Shown here one piece after another: positions 10,651 to 19,301 of a DNA stretch of 44,385 bases; position 1 is the first letter of the stretch; each line of letters opens with the position of its first letter. The position numbers and the translations under genes are program-made. The notes beneath the pieces are model-generated. The model was not told the DNA's origin. It saw only the letters and a program-made list of their open reading frames with translations, and searched no databases. This stretch comes from an uncultured Sphingomonas sp. (GTDB lineage: Bacteria; Pseudomonadota; Alphaproteobacteria; Sphingomonadales; Sphingomonadaceae), in contig CAMLSA010000014.1 in assembly GCA_946482655.1 (NCBI GenBank), positions 1-44,385 of the forward strand, in the 5' to 3' direction.

Positions 10651-11826
10651 ATGGCGGGAACGAGGATTTTGGATGACAGGCCGCATATTGCCTTCGCTTT
10701 CGTCGGTGGCATGCACCAGGCACTCCATCTCGCGCCGGTCGCGGCGACGCTCCACGCGAGCGGCACGGCACGCGTGGAAGCCTTTGCTCTCTACGATGAA
10801 GCGGTCGCGGCACTGGGCGAGATGTTCGACGGACTCGGCGCGCCGGGTATCACCATCCGGGAAATGACCCTCCCCCCCGCCATCGCCGCGCTTGCCGGAT
10901 TGTCCGGGCGTTTCGAGGCGATGAAGCTGCCCAAGCTGCTGTTCTGGCAAAGAACGTTGCGCCGCTTCGATGCGATCGTAACCGCCGAGCGCACCACCAC
11001 CGTCCTCAAGCGCCTGCCCGGGCGCCGCCCGCTGCTGATCCACATCCCACATGGCGCCGGCGATCGCGCCAAGGGCTTCGAGCGGCGCCTCAAGCTGTTC
11101 GACGAGGTGATCACCGCGGGCGAGAAGGACCGCCGCCGGATGATATCAGAGGGCGTGGCCCGGCCGGAGCATTGCCACAGCTCGGGCTATATCAAGCTGG
11201 CCGGGGTGGAACGGCTGTCGCCGGAGCCGGACGTCGAACCGCTCGATGCGGGGCGGCCGACCGTCCTCTACAATCCCCATTTCGACCCTGGCCTGTCCTC
11301 GTGGGGCCGGTTCGGCGAGGCGCTGGTCGGCCGGATCGTCGCCGATGGCCGCTACAACCTGATCGTCGCGCCGCATGTCCGCCTGCAGGAAAGTCTGTCG
11401 CCAGCGATGGTGGAGGCATGGCAACGCAAAGCGATCCCCGGCCGGGTGAGCATCGATTTCGGATCGTGGCGCTCGCTCGACATGAGCTACACCCGCGCCG
11501 CGGACATCTACATCGGCGACGTCAGCAGCCAAGTCTACGAATTCCTCGTCTCACCGAGGCCCTGCCTGTTCCTCGACGCGCATCAACATCCCTGGCGCGA
11601 CAATCCCGATTACGCGATGTGGGCCTTCGGCGCCGTCTGCGGCTCGGTCGACGAGGCGATGGCGGAACTTGACCGGGCTTCGGCCCGGCATGGCGCGTTC
11701 GAGGCGATCCAGCGGGCGGCGATCGTCGATGCGCTGGGCGACAGCGGAGCGGACGCGCCGGACGTCGCCGCGCGGCTGATCATGCAGAGGGTGAGTGCTG
11801 AGAAGCGGAGGGCCTGCGACAAATAG
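10651..11826 (+). CDS. CDP-glycerol glycerophosphotransferase / GT-B-like protein
   Basis: This 391-residue cytosolic protein has a two-Rossmann GT-B layout. Motifs include LLIHIPHGAGDRAKGF (mid-protein hinge), TVLYNPHFDPGLSSWGRFGE and ADIYIGDVSSQVYEFLVSPRPCLFLD. The last is characteristic of the TagF/glyphos_transf family, where the acidic D-x-S-S block binds the donor. It has no membrane segment. Beside a CDP-alcohol phosphotransferase and two nucleotidyltransferases it could add glycerol-phosphate or similar units to a surface glycan. A bidirectional terminator follows. The donor and acceptor are inferred only from context. Confidence 0.75.
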   Translation: MAGTRILDDRPHIAFAFVGGMHQALHLAPVAATLHASGTARVEAFALYDEAVAALGEMFDGLGAPGITIREMTLPPAIAALAGLSGRFEAMKLPKLLFWQRTLRRFDAIVTAERTTTVLKRLPGRRPLLIHIPHGAGDRAKGFERRLKLFDEVITAGEKDRRRMISEGVARPEHCHSSGYIKLAGVERLSPEPDVEPLDAGRPTVLYNPHFDPGLSSWGRFGEALVGRIVADGRYNLIVAPHVRLQESLSPAMVEAWQRKAIPGRVSIDFGSWRSLDMSYTRAADIYIGDVSSQVYEFLVSPRPCLFLDAHQHPWRDNPDYAMWAFGAVCGSVDEAMAELDRASARHGAFEAIQRAAIVDALGDSGADAPDVAARLIMQRVSAEKRRACDK

Positions 11827-11852
11827 ATGCCCCGAGGGCAGGGGAGTAAAAC

Positions 11853-11880
11853 AAAAAAGGAGGCCGGAGCCCCCTTTTTC
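11853..11880. terminator. Bidirectional rho-independent terminator
   Basis: An 11-bp stem with one mismatch (AAAAAGGAGGC at 11854-11864 against GCCCCCTTTTT at 11869-11879) and a 4-nt loop carries A-tracts on one side and T-tracts on the other. It therefore works on both strands. It lies between the convergent glycerophosphotransferase-like gene and sdhA, where such a terminator is expected. Confidence 0.85.
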
Positions 11881-11900
11881 GATTCCTGCCTGAAACCCGC

Positions 11901-13703
11901 TCAGTAAACGCGGGGCTTCGGCTTCACATATTCGGCTTCGTCGGTGAGCGTATATTCGTGCACGGGGCGATAATCGATCGTCACCGCGCCCTTATCGAAC
12001 CAAGTGACGGTGTGCTTCATCCATTCCTTGTCGTCACGATCCGGGAAGTCCTCGTGCATATGCGCGCCGCGGCTTTCCTTGCGGTTGGCGGCCGAGTGCA
12101 TCGTCACCACCGCCTGCGGCAGCATATTGTCGAGCTCGAGGGTCTCGACGAGGTCGGTGTTCCAGATCAGCGATCGATCGGTGACGTCGACATCCTGCAG
12201 GCTGGCGTAGACATTGTCGATCAGCCCCAGCCCTTCGCGCAGCAGCTCGGTGTCGCGGAACACCGCGCAATGCTTCTGCATCGTATGCTGCATGTCGAGG
12301 CGGATCGCCGCGGTCGGCGAGCCGCCCTTGGCGTTGCGGTAGCGATCCAGCCGGCTGAGCGCCTTGTCGTCGGCCTCGGCGACCACGGCGCCGTGCTTGC
12401 TCATGGGTTTGATCAGCTCGGCGAGGCGGAAGCCGGTCGCGCGGCCGAACACGACCAGATCGATCAGCGAGTTGGAACCAAGCCGGTTCGCGCCGTGGAC
12501 CGACACGCAGGCCGCCTCACCCACTGCGAACAGGCCGGGGACCACCGTGTCCGGATTGCCGTCCTTCAGCGTGACGACCTCGCCATGATAGTTACAGGGG
12601 ATGCCGCCCATATTGTAGTGGACGGTCGGTGTCACCGGCAGCGGCTGGCGGGTCAGGTCGACATTGGCGAAGATCTTGCCGGTCTCGGTGATGCCCGGCA
12701 GGCGCTCCGCCAGCACCTTGGGATCGATATGATCGAGGTGCAGGTAGATGTAGTCGCCATTCTTGCCGACGCCGCGGCCCTCGCGCATCTCCATCGCCAT
12801 CGAGCGCGAGACGACGTCGCGGCTGGCGAGGTCCTTCGCCGAGGGAGCATAGCGCTCCATGAAGCGCTCGCCTTCGGAGTTGGTGAGATAGCCTCCCTCG
12901 CCGCGCGCGCCCTCGGTGATGAGCACGCCTGCGCCATAGATGCCGGTGGGGTGGAACTGAACGAACTCCATGTCCTGAAGCGGCAGTCCGGCGCGCAGCA
13001 CCATGCCGCCGCCGTCGCCGGTGCAGCTATGGGCGGAGGTCGCCGAGAAATAGGTGCGGCCGGAGCCGCCGGTCGCGAGCACCACCGCGTGGCTGCGGAA
13101 GCGATGGATCGAGCCATCCTCCATGCAGAGCGCGATCACGCCCTTGCATTCGCCATTCTCCATGATCAGGTCGAGCGCGAAATATTCGATGTAGAAGTCC
13201 GCATCATATTTCAGGCTCTGCTGGTAGAGCGCGTGAAGCATGGCGTGGCCGGTACGGTCGGCGGCGGCGCAGGTGCGCTGCACCGGCGGACCCGCGCCCA
13301 TGTTCTGCATATGGCCGCCGAAGGGGCGCTGATAGATCTTGCCTTCGTTCGTGCGGCTGAACGGCACGCCGGCATGTTCGAGCTCGATCACCGCGGCGGG
13401 TGCCTCACGCACCATATATTCGATCGCGTCCTGATCGCCCAGCCAGTCGGACCCCTTGACGGTGTCGTACATGTGCCAGGTCCAGTGGTCCGGCCCCATG
13501 TTGCCCAATGACGCGGCGATGCCCCCCTGCGCCGCGACGGTATGGCTGCGGGTCGGGAACACCTTCGTGACGCATGCAGTCTTGAGACCAGCGCCCGCGG
13601 CACCCATCGTCGCGCGCAGGCCCGATCCGCCCGCGCCTACGACCACCGCGTCATACAGGTGGTCGATGATCTTGTAAGCCGAGCCGGTTTGAGAATTGGG
13701 CAT
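11901..13703 (-). CDS. sdhA: Succinate dehydrogenase flavoprotein subunit
   Basis: This 600-residue FAD subunit of complex II oxidises succinate. The dinucleotide-binding GAGGSGLRA is at residues 23-31, and the covalently flavinylated histidine is H54 in [17 protein letters not shown]. Substrate and catalytic blocks are visible in [26 protein letters not shown] and in [20 protein letters not shown]. It is full length. The start overlaps the sdhD stop as TGATG. The transcript ends at the bidirectional terminator at 11853-11880 instead of continuing into sdhB, which is 6 kb away. Confidence 0.99.
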   Translation of the reverse strand: MPNSQTGSAYKIIDHLYDAVVVGAGGSGLRATMGAAGAGLKTACVTKVFPTRSHTVAAQGGIAASLGNMGPDHWTWHMYDTVKGSDWLGDQDAIEYMVREAPAAVIELEHAGVPFSRTNEGKIYQRPFGGHMQNMGAGPPVQRTCAAADRTGHAMLHALYQQSLKYDADFYIEYFALDLIMENGECKGVIALCMEDGSIHRFRSHAVVLATGGSGRTYFSATSAHSCTGDGGGMVLRAGLPLQDMEFVQFHPTGIYGAGVLITEGARGEGGYLTNSEGERFMERYAPSAKDLASRDVVSRSMAMEMREGRGVGKNGDYIYLHLDHIDPKVLAERLPGITETGKIFANVDLTRQPLPVTPTVHYNMGGIPCNYHGEVVTLKDGNPDTVVPGLFAVGEAACVSVHGANRLGSNSLIDLVVFGRATGFRLAELIKPMSKHGAVVAEADDKALSRLDRYRNAKGGSPTAAIRLDMQHTMQKHCAVFRDTELLREGLGLIDNVYASLQDVDVTDRSLIWNTDLVETLELDNMLPQAVVTMHSAANRKESRGAHMHEDFPDRDDKEWMKHTVTWFDKGAVTIDYRPVHEYTLTDEAEYVKPKPRVY

Positions 13704-14092
13704 CAGGCGGGCACTCCCCCGAATGCGATCTTGAGGATCGAGAAGATCGCGAGCGCGGCGCCTGCGATCGCGTAGAAATTGAGCAACAGCACGAAGAGGA
13801 CCTTCCCGGCCTCTTCATGGACATAGTCCTCGACGATCACCTGCAGACCGAGCCGCAGATGATAGAAGACCGACATTGTCATGAGGATCAGCGGTACGGC
13901 GACGATCGGCGAGGATATCCACTGCACCATCGCGCCATGATCGAACGACGGCAGACGGAAAAGCGAGACGACGAACCAGGTGACGAGAAGCAGATTGCCG
14001 ACCGCGGTCACCCGCTGGCGCCACCAATGCATCGACCCATGCTTGGCCGAGCCGAGACCGCGGACGCGGCCGATACCGGTGCCCGTACCCAT
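13703..14092 (-). CDS. sdhD: Succinate dehydrogenase membrane anchor subunit
   Basis: This 129-residue subunit has three membrane helices (around [29 protein letters not shown] and [23 protein letters not shown]). The haem/quinone-region histidine lies in [19 protein letters not shown], the family's signature. The start at 14092 is chosen because the N-terminus [20 protein letters not shown] fits the family and because it shares one base with the sdhC stop (TAATG). It anchors SdhAB to the inner membrane. Confidence 0.96.
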   Translation of the reverse strand: MGTGTGIGRVRGLGSAKHGSMHWWRQRVTAVGNLLLVTWFVVSLFRLPSFDHGAMVQWISSPIVAVPLILMTMSVFYHLRLGLQVIVEDYVHEEAGKVLFVLLLNFYAIAGAALAIFSILKIAFGGVPA

Positions 14093-14499
14093 TACACCGT
14101 CTCCCCGCGAAGCCGCATCAGTATCGGCGCCCATATCGCCAGCGTGACCAGTACTGAACCGGCCATGGTCGCGATCGCACCCATCTTGTTGGTCCTGAGC
14201 TCATATCCGGCGCCGACGTCCATCACGAAATGGCGCAGCGCGGAGAACATGTGCTGAAAAAAGGCCCAGGTCAGAGCGATCGCGACCAGATAACCGAACC
14301 ACGACGTTGCGACGGCGAGGAAGTCGGCGTAGCTCTCGGGCCCCATCGCGGCTGCGAGCAGCCACCAGACAAAGCTGAGCCCGCCCGCGATCGCCAGCCC
14401 CGTGCCGGTGGCGCGGTGCAGGATCGAGACGGCCATGGCCGGTCCCCATTTCCAGATTGTGAGGTGTGGCGAAAGCGGACGCCCCGAATTGCGCGACAT
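14092..14499 (-). CDS. sdhC: Succinate dehydrogenase cytochrome b556 subunit
   Basis: This 135-residue membrane subunit binds haem b together with SdhD. The N-terminal signature RPLSPHLTIWKW is followed by the SILHRATGTGLA motif with the conserved quinone-site SxxHRxTG, and by the haem-ligand region HMFSALRHFVMDVG. Three hydrophobic helices are visible. The ATG at 14499 has a strong ribosome-binding site (GAGGGAGGG) just upstream. It is the first gene of sdhCDA and is divergent from a chemotaxis gene. Confidence 0.97.
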   Translation of the reverse strand: MSRNSGRPLSPHLTIWKWGPAMAVSILHRATGTGLAIAGGLSFVWWLLAAAMGPESYADFLAVATSWFGYLVAIALTWAFFQHMFSALRHFVMDVGAGYELRTNKMGAIATMAGSVLVTLAIWAPILMRLRGETV

Positions 14500-14603
14500 G
14501 ATGCCCTCCCTCTGTCGACGGCTCGTTCTTAGCCGATGCGCGACGCCATGCAAGGCGCTTGCTGTCGTTTCGACTCCTTTATTACGCGGATTTCCAGACG
14601 CCC

Positions 14604-14618
14604 TAAACAGCCTGTTTA
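14604..14618. promoter_or_regulatory. Palindromic operator-like element upstream of first chemotaxis gene
   Basis: TAAACAGCCTGTTTA has two perfect 7-bp arms around one base. It lies 47 nt before the ATG of the gene at 14666. The same 15 bases recur at 16067-16081 before the second chemotaxis gene, with further matching bases downstream (TTAC-ATT-----CCTA pattern). Likely a shared regulator site; the binding protein is unknown. Confidence 0.6.
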
Positions 14619-14665
14619 CGATTGGTCCCTAAAACCGAGCTCGCCTGCAGCGTAGAGGAGCCAAA

Positions 14666-16009
14666 ATGACCGACCAAGAGATCATATCGATCGGACTTAC
14701 CGATCAGGAGATCGCCCGGAAGCTCGCCATTTACGATCGGGACGGCAAGCTGGTCACGCGGCTCAACGCCATGTGGCGTCGCGTCGGTGAGGAGATTCTC
14801 GAGCTCGCCAGAGAACATTACGAGACGCTTGCCCCGCGCCTGAACCATCCGGCGGTGGCGGACACCGGAAGCCCCGGCGCCTATGCGGCGCGCCGGTGGG
14901 AGGAACTGATGCGCGAAGGTCTGACGGTGGGGCAGATGCGCACCTACTCCGTCCACGCCCACAGGTTTGTGAAAGAGGGCGGCGATCAGACCGAAATCGC
15001 ACAGACTTCCACCGCGATGTGCGACAAGGTCAACCGCTACCTGATCGGGCGCTTTCCCGATGACCCCGAGTTCGTCGCCGACTGCGGCGAAGCGATGAAC
15101 GCGATCAACTCGGCCTATTTCGATCTGACCTTCACCGTGTCCGGAGCCCAGGCGCGGGCGGTGGCGCAGCAGTTGCTCGCCGATCAGGGCCGTGAGTTCC
15201 GCACCGATATCACCAACACGCTGAGCCGGGCGCTCGACGACTCGCGCGGACTGCGCGAGCGCACCGGCCACACCTCGCAGGCCGCGCGCGGCATGCTCGG
15301 CAAGACCTCCGAGGTCGCCGCCGCCGCCGAACAGTCGGCCCTGGCGATGCGCGAGGCGGCGATGACCGCCGCCGGCCTGATCCGCGCGATCGAGGAAAGC
15401 CGTTCCGAGGTCGAGGTCGCCGCCCAGATCGCCACCCGCGCCGCCGACCGCTCGGTCCATGCCGTGGCGATCTCCGAAGTCCTGTCCGATCACGCCCAGG
15501 CGATCGAATCGATCCTCGGCCTGATCCGCGACATCGCCGGCCAGACCAACCTGCTCGCGCTCAACGCGACGATCGAGGCCGCCCGCGCCGGCGACGCCGG
15601 ACGCGGCTTCGCGGTGGTCGCCCAGGAGGTCAAGAGCCTCGCCAGCCAGACCGCCCGCGCCACCGACGACATCGCCGCCAAGATCGCCGCGATCCAGGCT
15701 GCCACCCGCCAGACCGTCGAAGCCAATGGCGCGATCCGCGATATCGTCGGTGAGGTCCAGACCTCCGCCGAGCGCATCCGCACGACCATGGAAACCCAGG
15801 CGCACACCGTCACCATGATCACCGCCGCGGTCGACGAAACCGCGCTCGCCGCCGACTCGATGTCGTCGACCATCTCGACGATCCGCACCGATACCGAGAA
15901 TGTCGCCGGCGAGATCGACGTCCTCGAAGCCGGCTTCCGCCGCGTCGACGGCGAACTCTCCAGGCTCGAGACCATCACCGGCGATTTCGTCTCGCGCATC
16001 GCGGCCTGA
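14666..16009 (+). CDS. Soluble methyl-accepting chemotaxis protein (possible globin-coupled sensor)
   Basis: This 447-residue protein has no membrane segment. The N-terminal 170 residues form an all-helical sensor, possibly protoglobin-like (DLxxR-type opening [20 protein letters not shown], histidines in YSVHAHRF), but the haem ligand cannot be assigned with confidence. The C-terminal coiled-coil signalling domain carries the hallmark hairpin tip [20 protein letters not shown] followed by [14 protein letters not shown], the CheW/CheA contact of chemoreceptors. The start has a GAGGAG ribosome-binding site. Its signalling half is nearly identical in DNA to that of the next gene, so only the sensors differ. 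Confidence 0.85.
   Translation: MTDQEIISIGLTDQEIARKLAIYDRDGKLVTRLNAMWRRVGEEILELAREHYETLAPRLNHPAVADTGSPGAYAARRWEELMREGLTVGQMRTYSVHAHRFVKEGGDQTEIAQTSTAMCDKVNRYLIGRFPDDPEFVADCGEAMNAINSAYFDLTFTVSGAQARAVAQQLLADQGREFRTDITNTLSRALDDSRGLRERTGHTSQAARGMLGKTSEVAAAAEQSALAMREAAMTAAGLIRAIEESRSEVEVAAQIATRAADRSVHAVAISEVLSDHAQAIESILGLIRDIAGQTNLLALNATIEAARAGDAGRGFAVVAQEVKSLASQTARATDDIAAKIAAIQAATRQTVEANGAIRDIVGEVQTSAERIRTTMETQAHTVTMITAAVDETALAADSMSSTISTIRTDTENVAGEIDVLEAGFRRVDGELSRLETITGDFVSRIAA
15178..16005 (+). repeat. Direct repeat, copy 1 (828 bp, chemoreceptor signalling half)
   Basis: These 828 bases match 16653-17480 at a fixed offset of 1475. I found a single base difference (T at 15193 against C at 16668, synonymous in an Arg codon). 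The match ends exactly within the last codons of the two genes. Confidence 0.92.
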
Positions 16010-16066
16010 TCCGCAGCAACGCATGTGAGAAGCCGGACGCCTTTATCTGCGCAGGGGAGATCAAGC

Positions 16067-16081
16067 TAAACAGCCTGTTTA
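16067..16081. promoter_or_regulatory. Palindromic operator-like element upstream of second chemotaxis gene
   Basis: This is the same TAAACAGCCTGTTTA palindrome as at 14604-14618. It lies 59 nt before the chosen ATG at 16141, in an intergenic stretch that otherwise differs between the two genes except for a few flanking bases. The retention of the palindrome outside the duplicated block suggests function. Confidence 0.6.
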
Positions 16082-16140
16082 CCATTCTTTCCTAGAATGT
16101 GCCGCAACAGCGGTGTTCGTGCAGATTGATGGGAAACGTG

Positions 16141-17484
16141 ATGAACCTTGGCGAAGCGGCGGAAATCAACCGCAACATGATGGATATCGACGGAAAGCTG
16201 ACGGTCTACGACCGCGACGGACTGCTGAATTCACGGCTGCGCGCGATCTGGGATCGCTGCGGGCCGGATCTACTCGACATAATCCGCGAACATTATGATT
16301 CGCTCGCCAGCCATCAGAAGGCGGGCGTGTTCCGCGACAGGGAAACCGCGGGCGACCACGCCGCGCGCATATGGCAGACGATGCTATGCGGTGGCCTGTC
16401 GCTCGAGGATATGCGCAAGCGCGCAGCCGGTATCCTGGCCTATATGCAAAAGGGTGCCGATCAAACCGAGATGGCACATCGCACGACTACGATGACCGCG
16501 AAGATCTGCGCTTTCCTGATCCATCGCTTTCCTGAGGACATGGCGTTCGTAACCAGCAGCGTGGAAGCACTTCTCTCGGTCAATGCAGCATATTATGATC
16601 TGACCTTCACCCTGGTGGGCGCCGAGCTGCGTGCCATCGAGCAGCAGGACCGCGCCGATCAGGGCCGCGAGTTCCGCACCGATATCACCAACACGCTGAG
16701 CCGGGCGCTCGACGACTCGCGCGGACTGCGCGAGCGCACCGGCCACACCTCGCAGGCCGCGCGCGGCATGCTCGGCAAGACCTCCGAGGTCGCCGCCGCC
16801 GCCGAACAGTCGGCCCTGGCGATGCGCGAGGCGGCGATGACCGCCGCCGGCCTGATCCGCGCGATCGAGGAAAGCCGTTCCGAGGTCGAGGTCGCCGCCC
16901 AGATCGCCACCCGCGCCGCCGACCGCTCGGTCCATGCCGTGGCGATCTCCGAAGTCCTGTCCGATCACGCCCAGGCGATCGAATCGATCCTCGGCCTGAT
17001 CCGCGACATCGCCGGCCAGACCAACCTGCTCGCGCTCAACGCGACGATCGAGGCCGCCCGCGCCGGCGACGCCGGACGCGGCTTCGCGGTGGTCGCCCAG
17101 GAGGTCAAGAGCCTCGCCAGCCAGACCGCCCGCGCCACCGACGACATCGCCGCCAAGATCGCCGCGATCCAGGCTGCCACCCGCCAGACCGTCGAAGCCA
17201 ATGGCGCGATCCGCGATATCGTCGGTGAGGTCCAGACCTCCGCCGAGCGCATCCGCACGACCATGGAAACCCAGGCGCACACCGTCACCATGATCACCGC
17301 CGCGGTCGACGAAACCGCGCTCGCCGCCGACTCGATGTCGTCGACCATCTCGACGATCCGCACCGATACCGAGAATGTCGCCGGCGAGATCGACGTCCTC
17401 GAAGCCGGCTTCCGCCGCGTCGACGGCGAACTCTCCAGGCTCGAGACCATCACCGGCGATTTCGTCTCGCGCATCGCGGCGTAG
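16141..17484 (+). CDS. Soluble methyl-accepting chemotaxis protein, paralogue with different sensor
   Basis: This 447-residue paralogue has the same length as the preceding gene when the ATG at 16141 is used, which is one reason for that start; GGGA lies about 8 nt upstream. The sensor half (residues 1-170, [20 protein letters not shown] onward) is clearly homologous but diverged. The signalling half from [20 protein letters not shown] to the end is identical in amino acids to the other copy. It retains [19 protein letters not shown]. The pair looks like two input channels feeding one chemotaxis signalling surface. Confidence 0.85.
   Translation: MNLGEAAEINRNMMDIDGKLTVYDRDGLLNSRLRAIWDRCGPDLLDIIREHYDSLASHQKAGVFRDRETAGDHAARIWQTMLCGGLSLEDMRKRAAGILAYMQKGADQTEMAHRTTTMTAKICAFLIHRFPEDMAFVTSSVEALLSVNAAYYDLTFTLVGAELRAIEQQDRADQGREFRTDITNTLSRALDDSRGLRERTGHTSQAARGMLGKTSEVAAAAEQSALAMREAAMTAAGLIRAIEESRSEVEVAAQIATRAADRSVHAVAISEVLSDHAQAIESILGLIRDIAGQTNLLALNATIEAARAGDAGRGFAVVAQEVKSLASQTARATDDIAAKIAAIQAATRQTVEANGAIRDIVGEVQTSAERIRTTMETQAHTVTMITAAVDETALAADSMSSTISTIRTDTENVAGEIDVLEAGFRRVDGELSRLETITGDFVSRIAA
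16653..17480 (+). repeat. Direct repeat, copy 2 (828 bp, chemoreceptor signalling half)
   Basis: Second copy of the repeat at 15178-16005, offset 1475, with one observed synonymous difference. Such identity over GC-rich coding sequence points to recent duplication or ongoing gene conversion. Confidence 0.92.
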
Positions 17485-17629
17485 CTTGATCGGCCAGGTC
17501 GGACATTCAGAGGTTCAAAGAGACAATCACGTGCAGCGCGTCCGACCCTGGACTTGATGGGCGCGCAAGGCCAAGGACGTGACCGCCGGCGCTTGAGGCC
17601 AAACAGCAAACGGCCTATCCCGCGCCATC

Positions 17630-18340
17630 ATGACCATTTCCATTTTCGCCACCGGCACCAGCCGGGGCATCGGCAAGGCGATCATCGAGCGCTTCGAGGA
17701 TGAAGATGTCCGGATCATCGGCCACCGCACGACCGATCCCGACGATCACAGCCTCGCCGCCGACCTGATCGATCCGACCGCGCCGCGCCGCATCTGGGAG
17801 CAGGCGCTCGACCTGCTCGACGGCCGCATCGATGTGCTCGTCAACAATGCCGGCATCTTCGAGGCCGCATCGATCGACGCGCCCGACATCGCCTGGACCG
17901 AGGCATGGAACCGGACGATGCAGATCAACCTGACCGCGTCGGCCGAACTCAGCCGTCTCGCGGTGCTCCATTTCCGGCGCCATGGCGGCGGCCGCATCGT
18001 CAATGTCGCCAGCCGCGCCGCCCATCGCGGCGACAGCCCGGCGCATTGGCATTATGCCGCGTCGAAGGCCGGGATGGTGGCGATGACCAAGACGATCGCG
18101 CGCGGCTATGCAGCGGAGAATATTCTTGCCTTCGCGGTCTGCCCCGGCTTCACCATGACCGGCATGACCGAGGATTATCTGAGCAGCCGCGGCGGCGGCA
18201 AGCTGCTCGCCGAAATTCCGCTCGGCCGGGTGGCGGAACCGCTGGAAGTCGCCGAAACGGTGAAATTCCTAACCATGGACGCCCCCGCCTCGATGACCGG
18301 CGCGGTGCTCGACATCAACGGAGCCAGCTATGTCCGCTAG
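17630..18340 (+). CDS. Short-chain dehydrogenase/reductase
   Basis: This 236-residue classical SDR carries the cofactor loop GTSRGIG (residues 9-15), the NNAG motif in VLVNNAGIF and the catalytic Y-x3-K in HYAASKAGMVAMTK, with the upstream serine in IVNVASRAA. The C-terminal MTGAVLDINGASYVR is the usual SDR end. It reduces or oxidises an alcohol/carbonyl with NAD(P)H; the substrate is not visible. Its 3' end overlaps prmA by 11 nt, so the two are probably co-transcribed. Confidence 0.92.
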   Translation: MTISIFATGTSRGIGKAIIERFEDEDVRIIGHRTTDPDDHSLAADLIDPTAPRRIWEQALDLLDGRIDVLVNNAGIFEAASIDAPDIAWTEAWNRTMQINLTASAELSRLAVLHFRRHGGGRIVNVASRAAHRGDSPAHWHYAASKAGMVAMTKTIARGYAAENILAFAVCPGFTMTGMTEDYLSSRGGGKLLAEIPLGRVAEPLEVAETVKFLTMDAPASMTGAVLDINGASYVR

Positions 18341-19298
18341 GGAACCGAGGGGCGACGGCGTCACCGGTTTCCCCTTCGCGCCGGCCCGATCGGGCAGCTG
18401 GAAGATCACCCTGCCCTGCACCAGGGACGAGGGCAGGATCCTCACTGGCGAAGTGCCGGAGCTCGCCATGATCGAGCCGCCGCCGACGATCATGACGAGC
18501 GAGCCCGACCCGGATCGCCCCGACGAATGGCAGCTCGACGTCTATGTCGAAGGCAGGCCGGACAAGGCCCTGATCCGGTCGATCACGGCCTTGGTGCCGA
18601 GCGCCAGCGGGATGAAACCGGTCATCGCCCACATCGCCGAGGCGGATTGGGTGACGCTGTCCCAATCGGGACTCGAACCGCTCCGTGCCGGCCGATTTTT
18701 CGTCCACACCCCTTACAATGCCGATCGTGCGCCTGAAGGGATGACCGGCTTCGTCATCGATGCGGGGCGCGCCTTTGGCACGGGCCATCACGAGACCACC
18801 ACCGGCTGCCTGATGATGCTCGACAAGCTGCGGCGGAGCGGCCTCAGGTTCGACGATGTCGCCGATGTCGGCACGGGCACCGGTCTGCTCGCCTTCGCGG
18901 CGCGATCGCTGTGGCCGGCGGCCAAGGTGATCGCGTCCGACATCGATCCGGTCTCGATCGAAGTGACCGCCGAAAATGCCGCTGTGAACGGGATCCCCAT
19001 CGGCCGGGGCCGCGGCCAGGTCGAACTGATCGCCGCGGCAGGCCTGGCGCATCGCCGTCTCAGGAGCCGGCTGCCCTATGATCTGCTGATCGCCAACATC
19101 CTCGCCGGACCGCTGACCGAGCTCGCGCCGGTGTTCGGCAATGCCGTTCTGCCCGGCGGATCGCTGATCCTCTCTGGGCTGCTCGACAGCCAGGCGGAGG
19201 GCGTCGCCCGGGCCTATCGCCGCCAGGGCATGTATCTGGCAGACACGATCATGCGGGGCGGTTGGCCGACGCTCAGGATGGTGAAACGGCGCAGCTGA
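18330..19298 (+). CDS. prmA: Ribosomal protein L11 methyltransferase
   Basis: This 322-residue SAM-dependent methyltransferase is of the PrmA type, which trimethylates L11. The signature AFGTGHHETT precedes motif I DVGTGTGLLAFAA and the acidic DIDPVSIEVTAENA. The later block LLIANILAGPLTELAP carries the N-I-L motif used for substrate amines. The N-terminal substrate-binding half (about 150 residues) is present. The start overlaps the SDR gene. It is likely the housekeeping copy. Confidence 0.93.
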   Translation: MSAREPRGDGVTGFPFAPARSGSWKITLPCTRDEGRILTGEVPELAMIEPPPTIMTSEPDPDRPDEWQLDVYVEGRPDKALIRSITALVPSASGMKPVIAHIAEADWVTLSQSGLEPLRAGRFFVHTPYNADRAPEGMTGFVIDAGRAFGTGHHETTTGCLMMLDKLRRSGLRFDDVADVGTGTGLLAFAARSLWPAAKVIASDIDPVSIEVTAENAAVNGIPIGRGRGQVELIAAAGLAHRRLRSRLPYDLLIANILAGPLTELAPVFGNAVLPGGSLILSGLLDSQAEGVARAYRRQGMYLADTIMRGGWPTLRMVKRRS

Positions 19299-19301
19299 TT
19301 T

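Noticed and set aside
14603..16024. 473-codon open frame antisense to the first chemoreceptor
   Set aside because: Gly/Asp/Arg-rich low-complexity translation caused by GC-rich codon bias; the sense strand has the receptor signature.
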